Positions 32,926 to 43,936 of a stretch of 64,000 nucleotides of DNA are shown piece after piece. Source of the stretch: Coix lacryma-jobi var. lacryma-jobi (lineage: Eukaryota; Streptophyta; Magnoliopsida; Poales; Poaceae); NCBI GenBank assembly GCA_009763385.1, contig CM019830.1:97404649-97468648 (forward strand), given 5' to 3'. Within the stretch, counting starts at the first letter, position 1. Each line of letters starts with the position of its first letter. Under the pieces are notes generated by a model. That model saw only the letters and a list, made by a program, of their open reading frames with translations, made no database searches and was not told where the DNA came from. Both the position numbers and the translations under genes were made by a program.

Positions 32926-35291
32926 TGACGTTGGTGACTTCCAGTCAAGAACTTCTGGACTTTGCTTGGATCTACTGCAACACCTTCAGCTGACAGAACA
33001 TGACCCAAGAATTGAACTTTGTCTATCCAGAACTCACATTTACTGAATTTAGCATATAACTGATGTTCTCTCAGGCGAGTCAACACTATCCTGAGATGTT
33101 CTGCATGCTCTTCTTTGGTTTTGGAATAGATGAGAATGTCATCAATAAACACAACCACAAACTTATCTAGCTCTGGCATAAACACTGAATTCATCAAGTA
33201 CATGAAGTGTGCTGGGGCATTGGTCAGACCAAAGGACATAACTAGATATTCATATAAACCATATCTGGTAGTGAATGCTGTTTTTAGGACATCTTCTGGT
33301 TTGATCTTGATCTGATGATACCCTGATCTCAAATCTATCTTCGAAAATACCTTCGCACCAGCAAGTTGATCAAAGAGAAGATCAATACGGGGCAAAGGAT
33401 ACTTGTTCTTGATTGTCACTTCATTCAAGGGACGATAATCAACACATAGCCTCAAGGTATGGTCCTTCTTCTTCACAAAGATCGCTGGACAACCCCATGG
33501 TGATGAACTGGGTCGAATGAAACCTTTATCTATCAAACCTTGCAACTGAGTTTTCAACTCTGCTAACTCTTTTGGTGGCATTCTATAAGCTCTTCTGGCT
33601 ATTAGTGTTGTTCCTGGTTTGAGTTCTATTTCAAACTCCACATCATGATCAGGTGGCAGACCAGGTAAATCTTCTGGGAACAGATCAGGAAACTCACAGA
33701 CCACGGGAATGTCTTTGATTTCTTTAACAGAGGTAGCACACACTCGCTCAATTGCCCTCTTAAGAGTAGGAAGATGGACAAGAAGTTGAGACTTGCTATT
33801 AGGTAAGTTGAGCTTGATGGTTCTATTCAAGGTGTCTATCACTGCACCTCTCTGGTTCATCCAGTTCATACCCAAGATCACATCTATACTTGGATCTTTT
33901 AAAACTATCATGGAGGTTGGAAATATATTTCCACCCAGATATATAGGTACCTGATGTACCATTTCCTTAGTACATAGTCGACCCCCAGGTGACTGTATAA
34001 AGAATTCATCTTTGCTTTCACCAATAGGTATATTATGCTTCTCTGCAAATGTTCTATTCATGAAAGTATGTGATGCACCAGAATCAAAAAGTGTAAGTGC
34101 TGGGTGTTGAGCAACAGGGAACATACCGAGCATAACAGGTTCTCCTTCAGGAATAGCTTCTATCTGAGTATGGAAAACCTTTCCTGTTTTCTGAGTACCC
34201 TTACCCTTCTGATTGTTCTGTGCATTTCCCTTGTTCTGGTTTGCTTGCTGATTTCCCGTTGGCCTTTGTACATTGGCATTGGGAACATTCTGCCTTGGAT
34301 AAGGACAGTGACGAGAGAAATGTCCAACCTTTCCACAACTGTAGCATGGATAATTTGTAGCTTGTGGCACTGGTGGACGAATAGCAGGAACATTCGGCTG
34401 ACGTTGAGCATTGAAAGGCATAGCAGGCCTTACAAAAGTACTCTGAGAATTCTGCTGCTGAGGCGGACGGTACGGTGGACGATAAGATGGGCGGAACTGC
34501 TGGACTCGATGATATACCAGCCTCTGACACTTCTTGTTGCCGCCAGATGATCCAGACCCTGACACAAATCCCTTCTTTTTCTTAGCCTCCTTATGCTTGC
34601 GGTTCTTTTCTTCACTAGATATAGCAATATTCACTATCTCATGATAATTTATATTGCCACAAGTTGTCATCATAGACTGAAGCTTTGTATTCAAGCCTCT
34701 CATGAAACATGCCTTCTTCTTCTCATCAGTGTTGACTTGGTCAAAGGCATATTGGGACAGATGATTAAACTTCCCAATGTACTGCATAACTGGCTCATCT
34801 CCTTGACGGAGAGCTAAGAACTCTTCAAGCTTCATCTTCATAACTCCATCTGGAATATAATGAGCCCTGAAAGCCTCCTTGAATTTAGTCCAAGTGATTC
34901 GGTGATCGTCTGGTTGAACAGCTAGTAAATTTGCCCACCAAACCCCTGCGGCTCCTCGAAGTTGCTGAGCTGCAAAAGCTGACTTCTGGACTTCAGTGCA
35001 GTTGATAAGACTGAATTTTTGTTCCATGGTGTGAAGCCAATCATCAGCTTCAAGAGGTTCATCAGCTTTAGTGAACACTAGAGGACGGGTATCGGTGAAA
35101 TCAACATATGTTGTCTCTTCTCTGTTGTTACGGCCACGACCACGTTGACCAACATTCTGATTTTGTGCTAACAGAGTTGTTGCATTGACCAACGCTGCAA
35201 TTGCATCAGCTAAAGAGGGTGGAACTGGTGGTGCATTAGGGATATCATCCCCACCATGGGAAGCACTAGCGCCACGAGTGTTAACAGGCAT
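32901..35291 (-). pseudogene. Gypsy-1 gag-protease-RT, long open frame truncated in pol
   Basis: The frame stays open for about 800 codons. I choose the ATG at 35291 (MPVNTRGASA) because it directly follows a 3' splice site (ACAG); the frame is open 12 codons further up. Counting from the upstream ATG at 35327: gag domain 80-245 (LEADDWLHTMEQKF, AAGVWWANL), CCHC knuckle 328-341 (CYSCGKVGHFSRHC), protease DSGASHTF from 415 and DVILGMNW 482-489, RT with RLCVDYRPLN about 626-635 and FIDDILIYSK 727-736. A frameshift near 32950 ends it at 32901 before the RT connection domain is complete. Gag and protease are intact, so Gag could be made. Clade traits fit Tekay. Confidence 0.88.
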
Positions 35292-35511
35292 CTGTTTAAA
35301 ACAAACCATACTTTGATTAACATTCATATATATACATCATAACATGCATACCATGCTCAACTTATTTATCATACAAGTCCGCTCTTTGGCAGGACTACTG
35401 AAACCACTATCTTACACATCTGACCAAACTAGGGTTTTCTGACTAACTAGGTTACAAAGTCAGAAAGATCACGCTATAAAACATCTCATGTCTATTCAAC
35501 CTCCAGATCTA

Positions 35512-36054
35512 TCACTCTTCCCCAGAGAAGACCCCATACTCCACCGGCTCTAACTCCTCATCTTCTTCTTCTTCTTCCACCTCAGATTCTATTTCAGGAG
35601 TAGGTGGCGTAGCAGGTTCTGGCTGCAACCGTGTAGTCAGCTCCTCCACCTGCCTGTGTAGGTTAGCATGGTGGATCTCCATGAGGTTCTGATTATCCCT
35701 CATAACATCTACCCGGGTTCGTGCCCGATTCCTCTGCTCGATAGCCTTCCTCCACTTGCACTCATACTCTTGATGCTGCTCGTGGTGGTACTGCAACTGC
35801 TCACTTAACTCTTCTCTCTCTCTAGTACCCCTCAACCTTTCTCCATTCGCCCTTGCCAACTCCATGTACAGGCGGTCTACTTCCGCCTGAAGTTGTGACG
35901 AGGCACTATTACTACCTTCACCTTCTTCATAAGCAACAATTGGCTGGTTGCTTCCAACACTATCAGCGGGTTCATCATCTCTTGGGGCAAGAATGCGTCG
36001 AGGAACACCTCGAGGTCCGGTACACTTGCGTGCAGTCTGCTTGGTACGGGCCAT
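35512..36054 (-). CDS. Gypsy-1 ORF0: histone H3 tail-like N terminus, coiled coil, acidic tail
   Basis: An intact 180-codon gene between primer site and gag. It opens MARTKQTARKCTGPRGVPRR. Residues after Met 1-9 equal histone H3 1-9 (ARTKQTARK). With one inserted residue the match runs on (H3 STGGKAPRKQLA against CTGPRGVPRRILA). H3 lysines 4 and 9 are kept, Ser10 is Cys, Lys14 and Lys18 positions are Arg or lost. Residues about 54-144 are a predicted coiled coil (LQAEVDRLYMELARANGERL), 154-170 are acidic. There is no histone fold. Its ATG directly follows TTTTAGCAG, a good 3' splice site. An extra ORF upstream of gag is, from memory, reported in related rice elements. The H3-like tail suggests chromatin mimicry, an inference. 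Being intact beside a decayed pol is notable. Confidence 0.85.
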   Translation of the reverse strand: MARTKQTARKCTGPRGVPRRILAPRDDEPADSVGSNQPIVAYEEGEGSNSASSQLQAEVDRLYMELARANGERLRGTREREELSEQLQYHHEQHQEYECKWRKAIEQRNRARTRVDVMRDNQNLMEIHHANLHRQVEELTTRLQPEPATPPTPEIESEVEEEEEDEELEPVEYGVFSGEE

Positions 36055-36537
36055 CTGCTAAAATATATTTATTTTGAATATTAGAACTATATATGTTCCA
36101 AGATTAAGAGACAGAGTTTTATAATAAGATAGACATATAGACTCTATTTCTACCTTAGATACAACTTTAATCGGGAAGAATTAATTATATGTTATCAATC
36201 ATGATGCATGAAACGTACTTACGAACAAACACACATCAAACAAATAATTAACTTTAAAGTAGTCACTTATTATAAAAGTGAATAAACTTTCTTTTCACAA
36301 TTAGGGCAATATTATAATGTTATAAACATTGTTCCTTTAGATATAAATATTACCATAACTATACTAAAAACAGATCCACTTAGATAGAAGGATAAGTCTA
36401 AAGAATGAATTAAGGCAAGTCAGAAGCACAAGACAAGTCTAGGAGCAATTTGGACTCAAACTAATTTGAAATTTAGTTTGACTCAAAACTTTTGAAGTTT
36501 TCAAAAATGAATACTGTTATACTTTCTAAGGGAACCT
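36055..36537 (-). promoter_or_regulatory. Gypsy-1 leader with splice signals
   Basis: AT-rich leader between primer site and ORF0, with no long frame. On the minus strand it has the donor TTCGTAAGT (GT at 36222), a second donor-like TAAGGTAGAA near 36155, a branch-like CTAAT about 26 bases before the acceptor, and the acceptor TTTTAGCAG ending at 36055. An intron 36222-36055 would be 168 bases. Confidence 0.55.
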
Positions 36538-36549
36538 GCTCTGATACCA
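36538..36549 (-). promoter_or_regulatory. Gypsy-1 primer binding site (initiator Met tRNA)
   Basis: TGGTATCAGAGC on the minus strand, two bases after the 5' LTR end. Confidence 0.9.
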
Positions 36550-36551
36550 GC

Positions 36552-39500
36552 TGTGGCAGAACCTCCTGAATTAAGTGGCCCACATGCACCCATCATTGTC
36601 CTAAAGACTTTTGATTGACGTGCATGAGTTCCAAATGACTCAAAAGATCTGTCGGGTGTCCTCGGGAAACCCGAATCATCCACGATAGATTATTTTCAGA
36701 AATTCCCTCATCAAGCATCACAGTATTACAACAGTTTTATAGATAAGATAAATCAGAGTAAAAGCGGAAAGAATACATAACATAGAGTGAAACTTAAGTT
36801 TAAAAGTTTACAATCCATAAGTACTTGATACATAAAAGGTTCGGAACTTTATATTACATATACCACACAATCTTTGTTACTTGCCCAAGGTCAAACATTA
36901 GTGTCATCATCACTCTCCTCCACAAGAGTGAAGAAACATTGACCACCAAAAGGATGATCAATAAACTCACCTGCAACAAAGATTAACGAACCCTGAGTAC
37001 AAAAGTACTCAACAAGACTTAACCGTCTAGAAAAGAGGAGAAGACTCAGGTATGAAGGCTATAGGATTTCAAGGTAAGGTTTTAACAAGATCAAAATATT
37101 TCTTTTTCATAAAAGCTTACTAATAGAAAAGCCTATTTTCAAGTTTTAACTCAAGATTAAACTTTATAACTATCCAAAGATTCTCAAACCTTCATATGAA
37201 TATCACATCTTTAGTTCTCATCTCATAAAGATCCCATTCATTACTACGGTGAGGGTCAGTGGATTGAGGCTCCATATCTGAATAAACACGGCGATTCGAA
37301 TCGTTTAAACCCAGCTGGGGATTCAGTACCACACGACATATGTAGAACTTAATCTTGCATACGTCAACCCTATCTATAGATCCTCCCATACAAGAACGGG
37401 TCTAGCGTCACCCGAGAGTATAGTACACCTCGAACCCGACTATCTCATAGCCCCGAGGGTACACGCTACTCCCGCCATCTCTCCACTCCCAGTACGCGGT
37501 TGGCCGTTCTCAAGTATCGGAATAGCTATAGACGAGGCTTACCACCGCATGTGGGCTGTACTCAAAGGTCTCAATCACAGCAGGCCAACAACGATAAGGT
37601 CCTATGTTGAGTAACACTACAACAAGACTCCATTCTTGATGTAAGTTACTATCGTTATCATGTTATCTTAAGATTCATGATTTCCATAACATAGCAACCA
37701 TTTTTAAAAGCACCTACTATAATGAAGTAGTAAAGCATGACTAAGCATACTAAGTATTTTCATAAAGCGGATATCAAGGTTAAGTATTGCTATCATCAAG
37801 GTTGGTAATGCATCAAATAGGGTTCACTCAACTCCTATTCACTTAATGCATCATATTAACTCAAGTGATATAAATAACTTTATAAAAATATAAGGATAGG
37901 TTTAATGTCCGGGGCTTGCCTTGATGATCAGCGAAGTCCGGAGATTCTGAAAAACCAGAAGGATCCACACACTCAGGAGAAACCCACTGAGGATCAGGTC
38001 CTTCCGAAACGAGATCTACACGTAGAAGTGCATATGCAGGATCAATGGGATGCTTATGACATGATCATGGTAAAGATGGAAATTTTCTAAGCTGTAGACA
38101 TTTATTTGTATAATCTTCCATCACGGTATAATTGCAAACCAACAAAACCAACTTAGCTATTATATATTATTACTAAACAAATTTTATTGTCTTTATTAAG
38201 CAAGATTATGTAACTAATAAGCAACAAAAGATCATTAGCATAAAGGAATCCATAACCAGGGAGCAAATCATGCTACTAATCCCCTGATTGTCAAACAAAA
38301 CCAAAAATCATACAAATCTAAAAGGGATTAACAAATTCTATTTATTTTATAAGTCATTTTAATTAGCCCTTTATTTATACACAAATCATACTTATTCAAA
38401 CAGAGCTGAAATTAAACATGAAGGTAGATATCAGTGACATAAACTCACATGTCAAATTTCTTGATTTTTGGAGAAACACAGAAAATTACATAATTCATCA
38501 AAGTTGCATTTATTAATTAAAACATGGATTTAATTATTATAGCAAAAGTACTCAAAACACAAGTTTTATATTTTTTATATTAGCACAGGCATGCTATCAT
38601 CTAACATGTCAAATTTCATAATTAACAGAGCTAGAGAAAAATTATAGCAAAAGTAACAAACTTAGCTACTGTGCATAAAACTAGAAAAAGAAAAACTCAA
38701 ATCTGGCAAAAACTGGGCTTTCGGCCCGCTCCCGCTCGGCCCGGCGCACGCGAAAGTCGGCCCAGCCTGGCTCCCGCCTGCGCACCCTGGCGTTTTTGCA
38801 AAAAAGCCCTTCGGCTTCTAAGGAAACAACCCGCAGTCCATAGCGCTATTCACATGAGTCACGAGCTTTGCCACCAGCCCCCTGCACTTTCTCGTCTTCA
38901 CAAACGCTAAGTCCCCGACCATGGCCAGAGCGGACGGCGGCACACCGAGCACCGGCGAGCCTTACGCCGGTCAACTCCGGCCAGTAGAGACCTAACGGAC
39001 GCGAGCACAAGCACCGGCAAGTCACCCGCAGCCGATAGAGCTCCTAACCCTAACCGCTACCACTCCGGTGAGGTCTGGCCACGCACGGCGGCGGACCGGA
39101 TCACGGCGAAGCTGTTCCGGCGAACCTAGGCCGGTAGCAGTAGAACGGAGGGGCTAGGAAGTTCCAGTAGCTCACCCTGATGCTGGCTATGTAGCTGGTT
39201 CAAGCGGAGGATGAACGGAGAGGAGAAGTCCACGGAGCAGTGGCTTGCGGCGACGAGCTCCGGCGAAGAAGATGATGTTCGAGTGAGACCTGAGCGCCAA
39301 AAGGAAAACCATCGAGCCGATGAGTAACCTGGGGTCAAGGCGAAACATAAACATGAGACAGGGAGAGTAGAGGAGTGCCCAGTTGAGCGGACCACGGTGA
39401 GATCGAGCTCGACGGCGTTTTCGCCCGGCGGGAAGAAGAACAGCGAGCACAAGCGCTCTGAGGCAGTAGAGATGGAAAGGATGGTCCTGGAGGTGCGCAA

Positions 39501-40482
39501 GTGAGTAGAGAAGTTATAGTTGTGGTCAATTTTGGATGAGGACGATCAGAGGCAGTGAATTTGGGATTTGGATGGAAAGGAGCCCGTCGGTGCCCTAGGT
39601 GGCAAAATGGCGACGGCGAGCTCAGGAGAAGGCGCCATGACGCGAGGGAGAGCGCCAACAGCTGCTTCACTTTGCCACGAACAAGGTTGCGAGCTCATTC
39701 GAGAGAGAACGATGCACTTCGCGCGGTCAGCGCTGATCAAAGATCAGCTCCCACCGCCATGAACAGGAGAAGAAACATATCCCCCCTTTTTCCTTTATGC
39801 CCTTTCAGAAATTTTGAAATTACTTTAGATTTTTGAATATAAGTTGAAAATATTTTAAAGTATCAAATGCTCAGAATTCAATACTAAACATCTTTTATTT
39901 TTGCAACATATGCAAAATATGCTTAGATTTTGAATTAGGGTTTGAAAATCAAAAAGGGACAAAAAGGGCAAAAGTGTATTTTCGCAATTACTTTTGATTT
40001 CATATAAGAACTTGAAAAACTTTATATATCAAAGTTGATCCTTATAAAAAATGGAGCAACTTTGTTTTTTAGAGTTTACCCAAATTCTTTATAGATTAAG
40101 AATTAAGAAAAAGGGAACAAAATAGGATTTTTAAATTAACTACATTACTTAATTGAATTCCGACCAAAATTGAATTATACCTCAATGGTGACTTGAAACA
40201 TGTTAAAAATATACCTTTGAGACATAATACCAAGATGTGGTCCAAAATTCAATTACTATATAAGAAATTACCATAGTACCCTTATATAGCATAAAAGCAC
40301 TATTCACAACAAGAAAGCATAGACTAGGGTTGCAAACTTAAACACTCCTCATCCACTAAGCACAAGCATAAAGAATAAAACTTATTTTTAGTGAATGCAA
40401 AATTGGGTTATCCATTCAAATGAAATGCCAGTGCTTATGATGACATGTCAGGTTTTAGTCTACTTAACACCAGAGTGTTACA
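36552..40482 (-). repeat. Gypsy-1 5' LTR
   Basis: This 3931-base LTR is TGTAAC...TGCCACA on the minus strand. It pairs with the split 3' LTR (about 3.9 kb). AT-rich flanks enclose a GC-rich block at about 38700-39780. The candidate promoter TATA is listed separately. No gene was recognised; the frames at 37905-38090 and 39555-39836 recur in the other LTR as shadows. Confidence 0.9.
40280..40288 (-). promoter_or_regulatory. Candidate TATA box of Gypsy-1 5' LTR
   Basis: GCTATATAAGGGTAC on the minus strand contains TATATAAGG, about 195 bases into the LTR. It is conserved in the 3' LTR at 30491-30483. The position is early for such a long LTR, so other start sites are possible. Confidence 0.45.
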
Positions 40483-40487
40483 GTTTT

Positions 40488-40944
40488 CGTCTGACCGGAC
40501 GCGTCCCGTGGTGTCTGACCGGACGCAGGCAGAGTCCGGTTGTCTCTGTTTTGCGCGTTTTCATCCGCAGTTTGTTCGTTCGACTTGCGATTTGAGATCC
40601 GCTTGTTGCGTTGGATTCCTGACTTCGTGCTCTACAGAAATCGGGCTGCTCGCTTTACAAAATAGCCTGAATTCCCCCTCGCGTTGCTCGGGGGAGGTTG
40701 AGGCTACCCAAAGTTCATCTTGTCACTAGTTGACCTGCGTGAACTTTGGCGAGGGATCTTTTGTGGTGTCCCGCTGTGTTCCTAGGGAACATCCACCCAT
40801 TCTCTTGGGTCGTGGAAATCACGTGCATCGGTTTGTTTTTGGGGGTTGATTCTCAAGGACAGTGGCGATAAGTTTCTCAAAAGAAATTTAAAGCTCCCAT
40901 TCACCCCCCTCTGGTTGCTTTCTGGTAGCACTCTCGGTCCTTCA
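40488..40944 (+). repeat. Copia-1 3' LTR, second part
   Basis: Resumes after the GTTTT duplication with CGTCTGACCGGACGCGTCC and matches 3124-3574 of the 5' LTR. It ends GGTCCTTCA, followed by the TTTCT duplication (40945-40949). Confidence 0.92.
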
Positions 40945-40949
40945 TTTCT

Positions 40950-43321
40950 GTAGATATGTTCTATATAAAAGTTGTAGATAACTTCTTTATCTTGTTTGTC
41001 ATAAAAATTCATGATTTTAGGCTAAGTGGTTTGTGAGTTATGGTTTTTAGAAGTTCACTGTCAGGATTTGCAGGTTTTCAGTGCAGGTCTGATAAAGTGA
41101 ACTGTTTGGCTAATTTAACTTATGAATCATGTGTTGATGTTAATAGAGGAGTTGTAGTGCTTTGCATAATGTTTCGGAATTGTCTTGGATCACTATTTTT
41201 GGTGGTCTAGAACTTGAGTTACATGTGTTTAAAGTTAGAAGTCAGAATCTGCCCAAGTCTGGACAGATTTACTTGTTTATGATGGTTGACATTGATAACT
41301 GCTTAATCACTTTTAGATGATTATAAATAAGTTGTAGACAACTTAATAAGCTTTCTAAAAGTCTTATTTCAAGTCTTTGGGTGCTTTAGATCTCCAGTTA
41401 TGGCTGTTTGAAGATGAATGTAATATTCTGTCCAAAGTTTGGACAGAAGTGCTTACCTGTTATGTTTGGTCTTTTTAATGGCAGAATCATGCTTAAGTGA
41501 TAATAACAAAGTTGTAGATAATTTCATTAGCTTTCCAAAAAGTCTAGGATCACTTTGTTTGGTTGTGTGTAGCTCCAGTTTTAGTTAAATGAATTACTTG
41601 TTGTTTGCTGTCCAAACTGTGTAAATGAACCGAAGTTGATTGCTATGGATTAACGTTGCTTATGAGATCCTTGATACTATGTCATGACTTGATAATGTTT
41701 ATTTTATGCATTTCATGATATGAAACTTGATATACTATATAAATATGTTAGATAATGATGATTGACTTGTTTAACAAAGATAGGAGTTGTATGTGCATAC
41801 ATGTGTTCCATTTGTGTGATGTGTGATGTAGTCTTGATTGATTGTTATAGTTAGCCTCTATGAGTGCCTAATGAATCGTGTGATATTCCTTACTTTAATT
41901 ATAACCTGCCGAAGTGATCATGTCATGTTGTGAGTTAGAGCTATGCCTTCTTTTAATAGATATCCTGATTGCTTATGCGAAGTAATTAGCAATGCTTGTG
42001 TTGCTTCGTAAGCGTTTTCCTTGCATTCATACACTTGCATTGCGCATCTCATTTAGGTAACGATAGATACCTCGTGAAGGACGTGATGATGAGGTTAAAC
42101 CCGAAGACGGTGTTTGGTGGATTATCCCGAAGATGCGGAGTTAAGCAAGTGCTACAGCGGAGATTCTCGCCATGCGAGTATCATCTAACAAACAATAACC
42201 TAGTGTTGGTTCCCAGGCAAGCCCCGGAGCATCTTAAGTCTCCCAGTTTTACAATTAATTTAATTGAGTATTTTATATTGTGATGCATTAGGTATAGTAG
42301 TTGATTGAATCCTACTTGCTGCATTACCATCCCTTGATTATTGTTTACACCTGCCTTGTTATCATGTACTTATTCATAAGTAGAACTGCTTAGCCTGCTT
42401 AATAAAAGTAGTAGTTAAGGATGTTCCTGTAATACCCCTGATGGGTAGTTACCGGATCACGGTTGGCTATATTTGCTATCATAGAAAAGAACTTGAGTAG
42501 TAATGAAATATGGTCAACTGGAAGGCAAGGCACAAGTTTGGAAACTTGGGGCAGTCCGTCCATTGGATCGTGTAGGTTTGTATCGATGTTGGCCCTCGTT
42601 CATTTTTGAAAGCGCCCTTTTACTTAGGGATATGTCGGTGCTGTAATTATCGACCCCAAAGCCGGTTAGATGCTGTTCGGGCGGGTCTCAACCCATGTTG
42701 TGCCCTCTAGTATGGAAATGCGATCTGCCTCGCGTGGCCATCGCTAGGTTCCAATTGGGCAGTCTGTGCTTGAACCGCGATGATTACCACCACGAACAAG
42801 CATCGAGCGGTTACCCAATGCATGGACCCGACGAGGAAAGTGTGGGTTGGTATTAAAGGTTTATCACCAGCTGGTTTGGAATTCTATTCGAGTCGCCGTC
42901 TCCCCCGGTTAGTGGGAAACTATGGTGAGCTTCACCACGATACAACTCCATGTGACATTGATGGTTCAACTAAAATATTGACAAAGCAAACCTGATATGG
43001 TATTATATTATTGTTTGCTAGATTCATGTGAGTGCTCTAGTGCCGGTGCAAAACCTAGAGATTAAGGAATAGGGTAAAAGATGACTGCTCATCTAATTAA
43101 ATGATGAACCCCTGTAACTTAAGCTCTTTTGCAAAAAAAAGTTAGCCAGCTCCACTATTTATATCAGCCTTGCATACTCCTTGGTGTCACTTTATTTTTG
43201 GTTTCCGATGGGTAAGTCTAGCTGAGTACATTCGAGTAATCAGGGTTTATCCCACCTTGTTGCAGGTGAAGGTTAGGTCTGCCGAAAGGTGATGGCCAGT
43301 GCCGGTGGGCTCGGTAGTTCC
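40950..43321 (+). repeat. Host sequence, right part: Tekay-like LTR
   Basis: No gene. Repeated phrases such as AGTTGTAGATAACTT and AGCTTTCCAAAAAGTC recur between 40975 and 41560. Landmarks shared with the Gypsy-1 LTR in the same order are GGCAAGCCCCGGA (42218), then the distal CTTGTTGCAGGTGA (43257), equivalent to TTTGTTGCAGGTGA in Gypsy-1. This supports a plus-strand LTR of a related but different Tekay family. In Gypsy-1 the last motif lies about 420 bases from the LTR end, so the host LTR should continue past the Copia-2/3 nest. Confidence 0.6.
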
Positions 43322-43710
43322 TGCGGATACATGGGTGTATGCCGAGTCTCTGAGTGATGAGTGATTGTCAACTGGGATGATGCGCATGTTCTTTGGCTTC
43401 TGTTGTGCAGGTGTCGAGCATGGATACAGTGATCAGAGGCAAGGTGAAGGTCAAGTAGAGACGTGCCGTGCCGATGGACCGAGAGTGGCGAAGGGCAGAC
43501 GTGAGGCTTGGACTGAGGAACCGGTGGCCCGAGGATTAGCTGTCGTGGCTGACAGCCTGGGACAGCGACGAGCGAAGACTTGCGGTCATGTGTTGCCTGA
43601 GTCGTGGACTTGGGGACACGTGTCGGTGGATGGGTTGCACGGGCGGTGCATCCCCTCTACAGCTTCGGTTTGGTGGTAGAGCCAGAGAAAAACCATCGAG
43701 TGGATGGTTT

Positions 43711-43936
43711 CCAGGTTTGGGCCTCAAAACCTGGGCGCGGATGGTTTCCAAGTTTGGCCACAAAACTCGGGCTGAGGACGGTTTCAAGGTTTGGGCCTCA
43801 AAACCTGGGTGCTGCGGGTTTGCTGAGTTTGGGCCACAAAACTCAGGCTACGGAAGGCTGGTTTCCCGGTTTGGGCCTCAAAACCGGGGGTTGGCTATGA
43901 AGGCTGGTTTCCCGGTTTAGGCCACGAAACCGGGGG
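43711..43936. repeat. Hairpin-unit array, Copia-2 5' LTR (6 units)
   Basis: Six units with stems such as CCAGGTTT/AAAACCTGG, CTGAGTTT/AAAACTCAG and CCCGGTTT/AAAACCGGG. The loops are mostly GGGCCTC or GGGCCAC. Confidence 0.85.

Larger units (their letters stand above)
12684..40482 (-). mobile_element. Gypsy-1: Tekay-type chromovirus (Ty3/gypsy), split by Gypsy-2
   Basis: On the minus strand the element begins TGTAACACTC at 40482 and ends CTGCTACA at 12684. It is flanked by GTTTT (40483-40487) and ATTTT (12679-12683), a five-base duplication with one G-to-A change at a former CpG. Order on the minus strand: 5' LTR, Met-tRNA primer site, ORF0, gag-protease-RT, RNase H, integrase with chromodomain, polypurine tract, 3' LTR. 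RT before integrase defines Ty3/gypsy. The C-terminal chromodomain and very long LTRs fit the Tekay (Del) clade. The 3' LTR is interrupted by Gypsy-2. Without it the element is about 13.7 kb. Confidence 0.9.
1550..40944 (+). mobile_element. Copia-1: Sirevirus-like Ty1/copia retrotransposon, split by Gypsy-1
   Basis: The element starts TGCGGATACA at 1550 and ends GGTCCTTCA at 40944. It is flanked by the exact five-base duplication TTTCT at 1545-1549 and 40945-40949. Order: 5' LTR, Met-tRNA primer site, gag, protease-integrase-RT-RNase H, long non-coding tail with many polypurine motifs, 3' LTR. Integrase before RT defines Ty1/copia. The long gag, ~2 kb LTRs, repeated polypurine motifs and palindromic GGAC/GTCC motifs are traits known for the Sirevirus (SIRE/Maximus, including Opie and Ji) lineage. 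The 3' LTR is interrupted at 12684-40482 by Gypsy-1. Without that insert the element is about 11.6 kb. All its genes are broken. Confidence 0.9.

Noticed and set aside
34104..34550. Plus-strand frame opposite Gypsy-1 gag as an antisense gene
   Set aside because: Shadow of the gag frame, with no splice sites, promoter or domain, unlike the Gypsy-2 antisense genes.
35512..36054. ORF0 as a real histone H3 gene or H3 pseudogene
   Set aside because: Only about the first 23 residues resemble H3. The remainder is coiled coil and acidic tail, in an element position upstream of gag.
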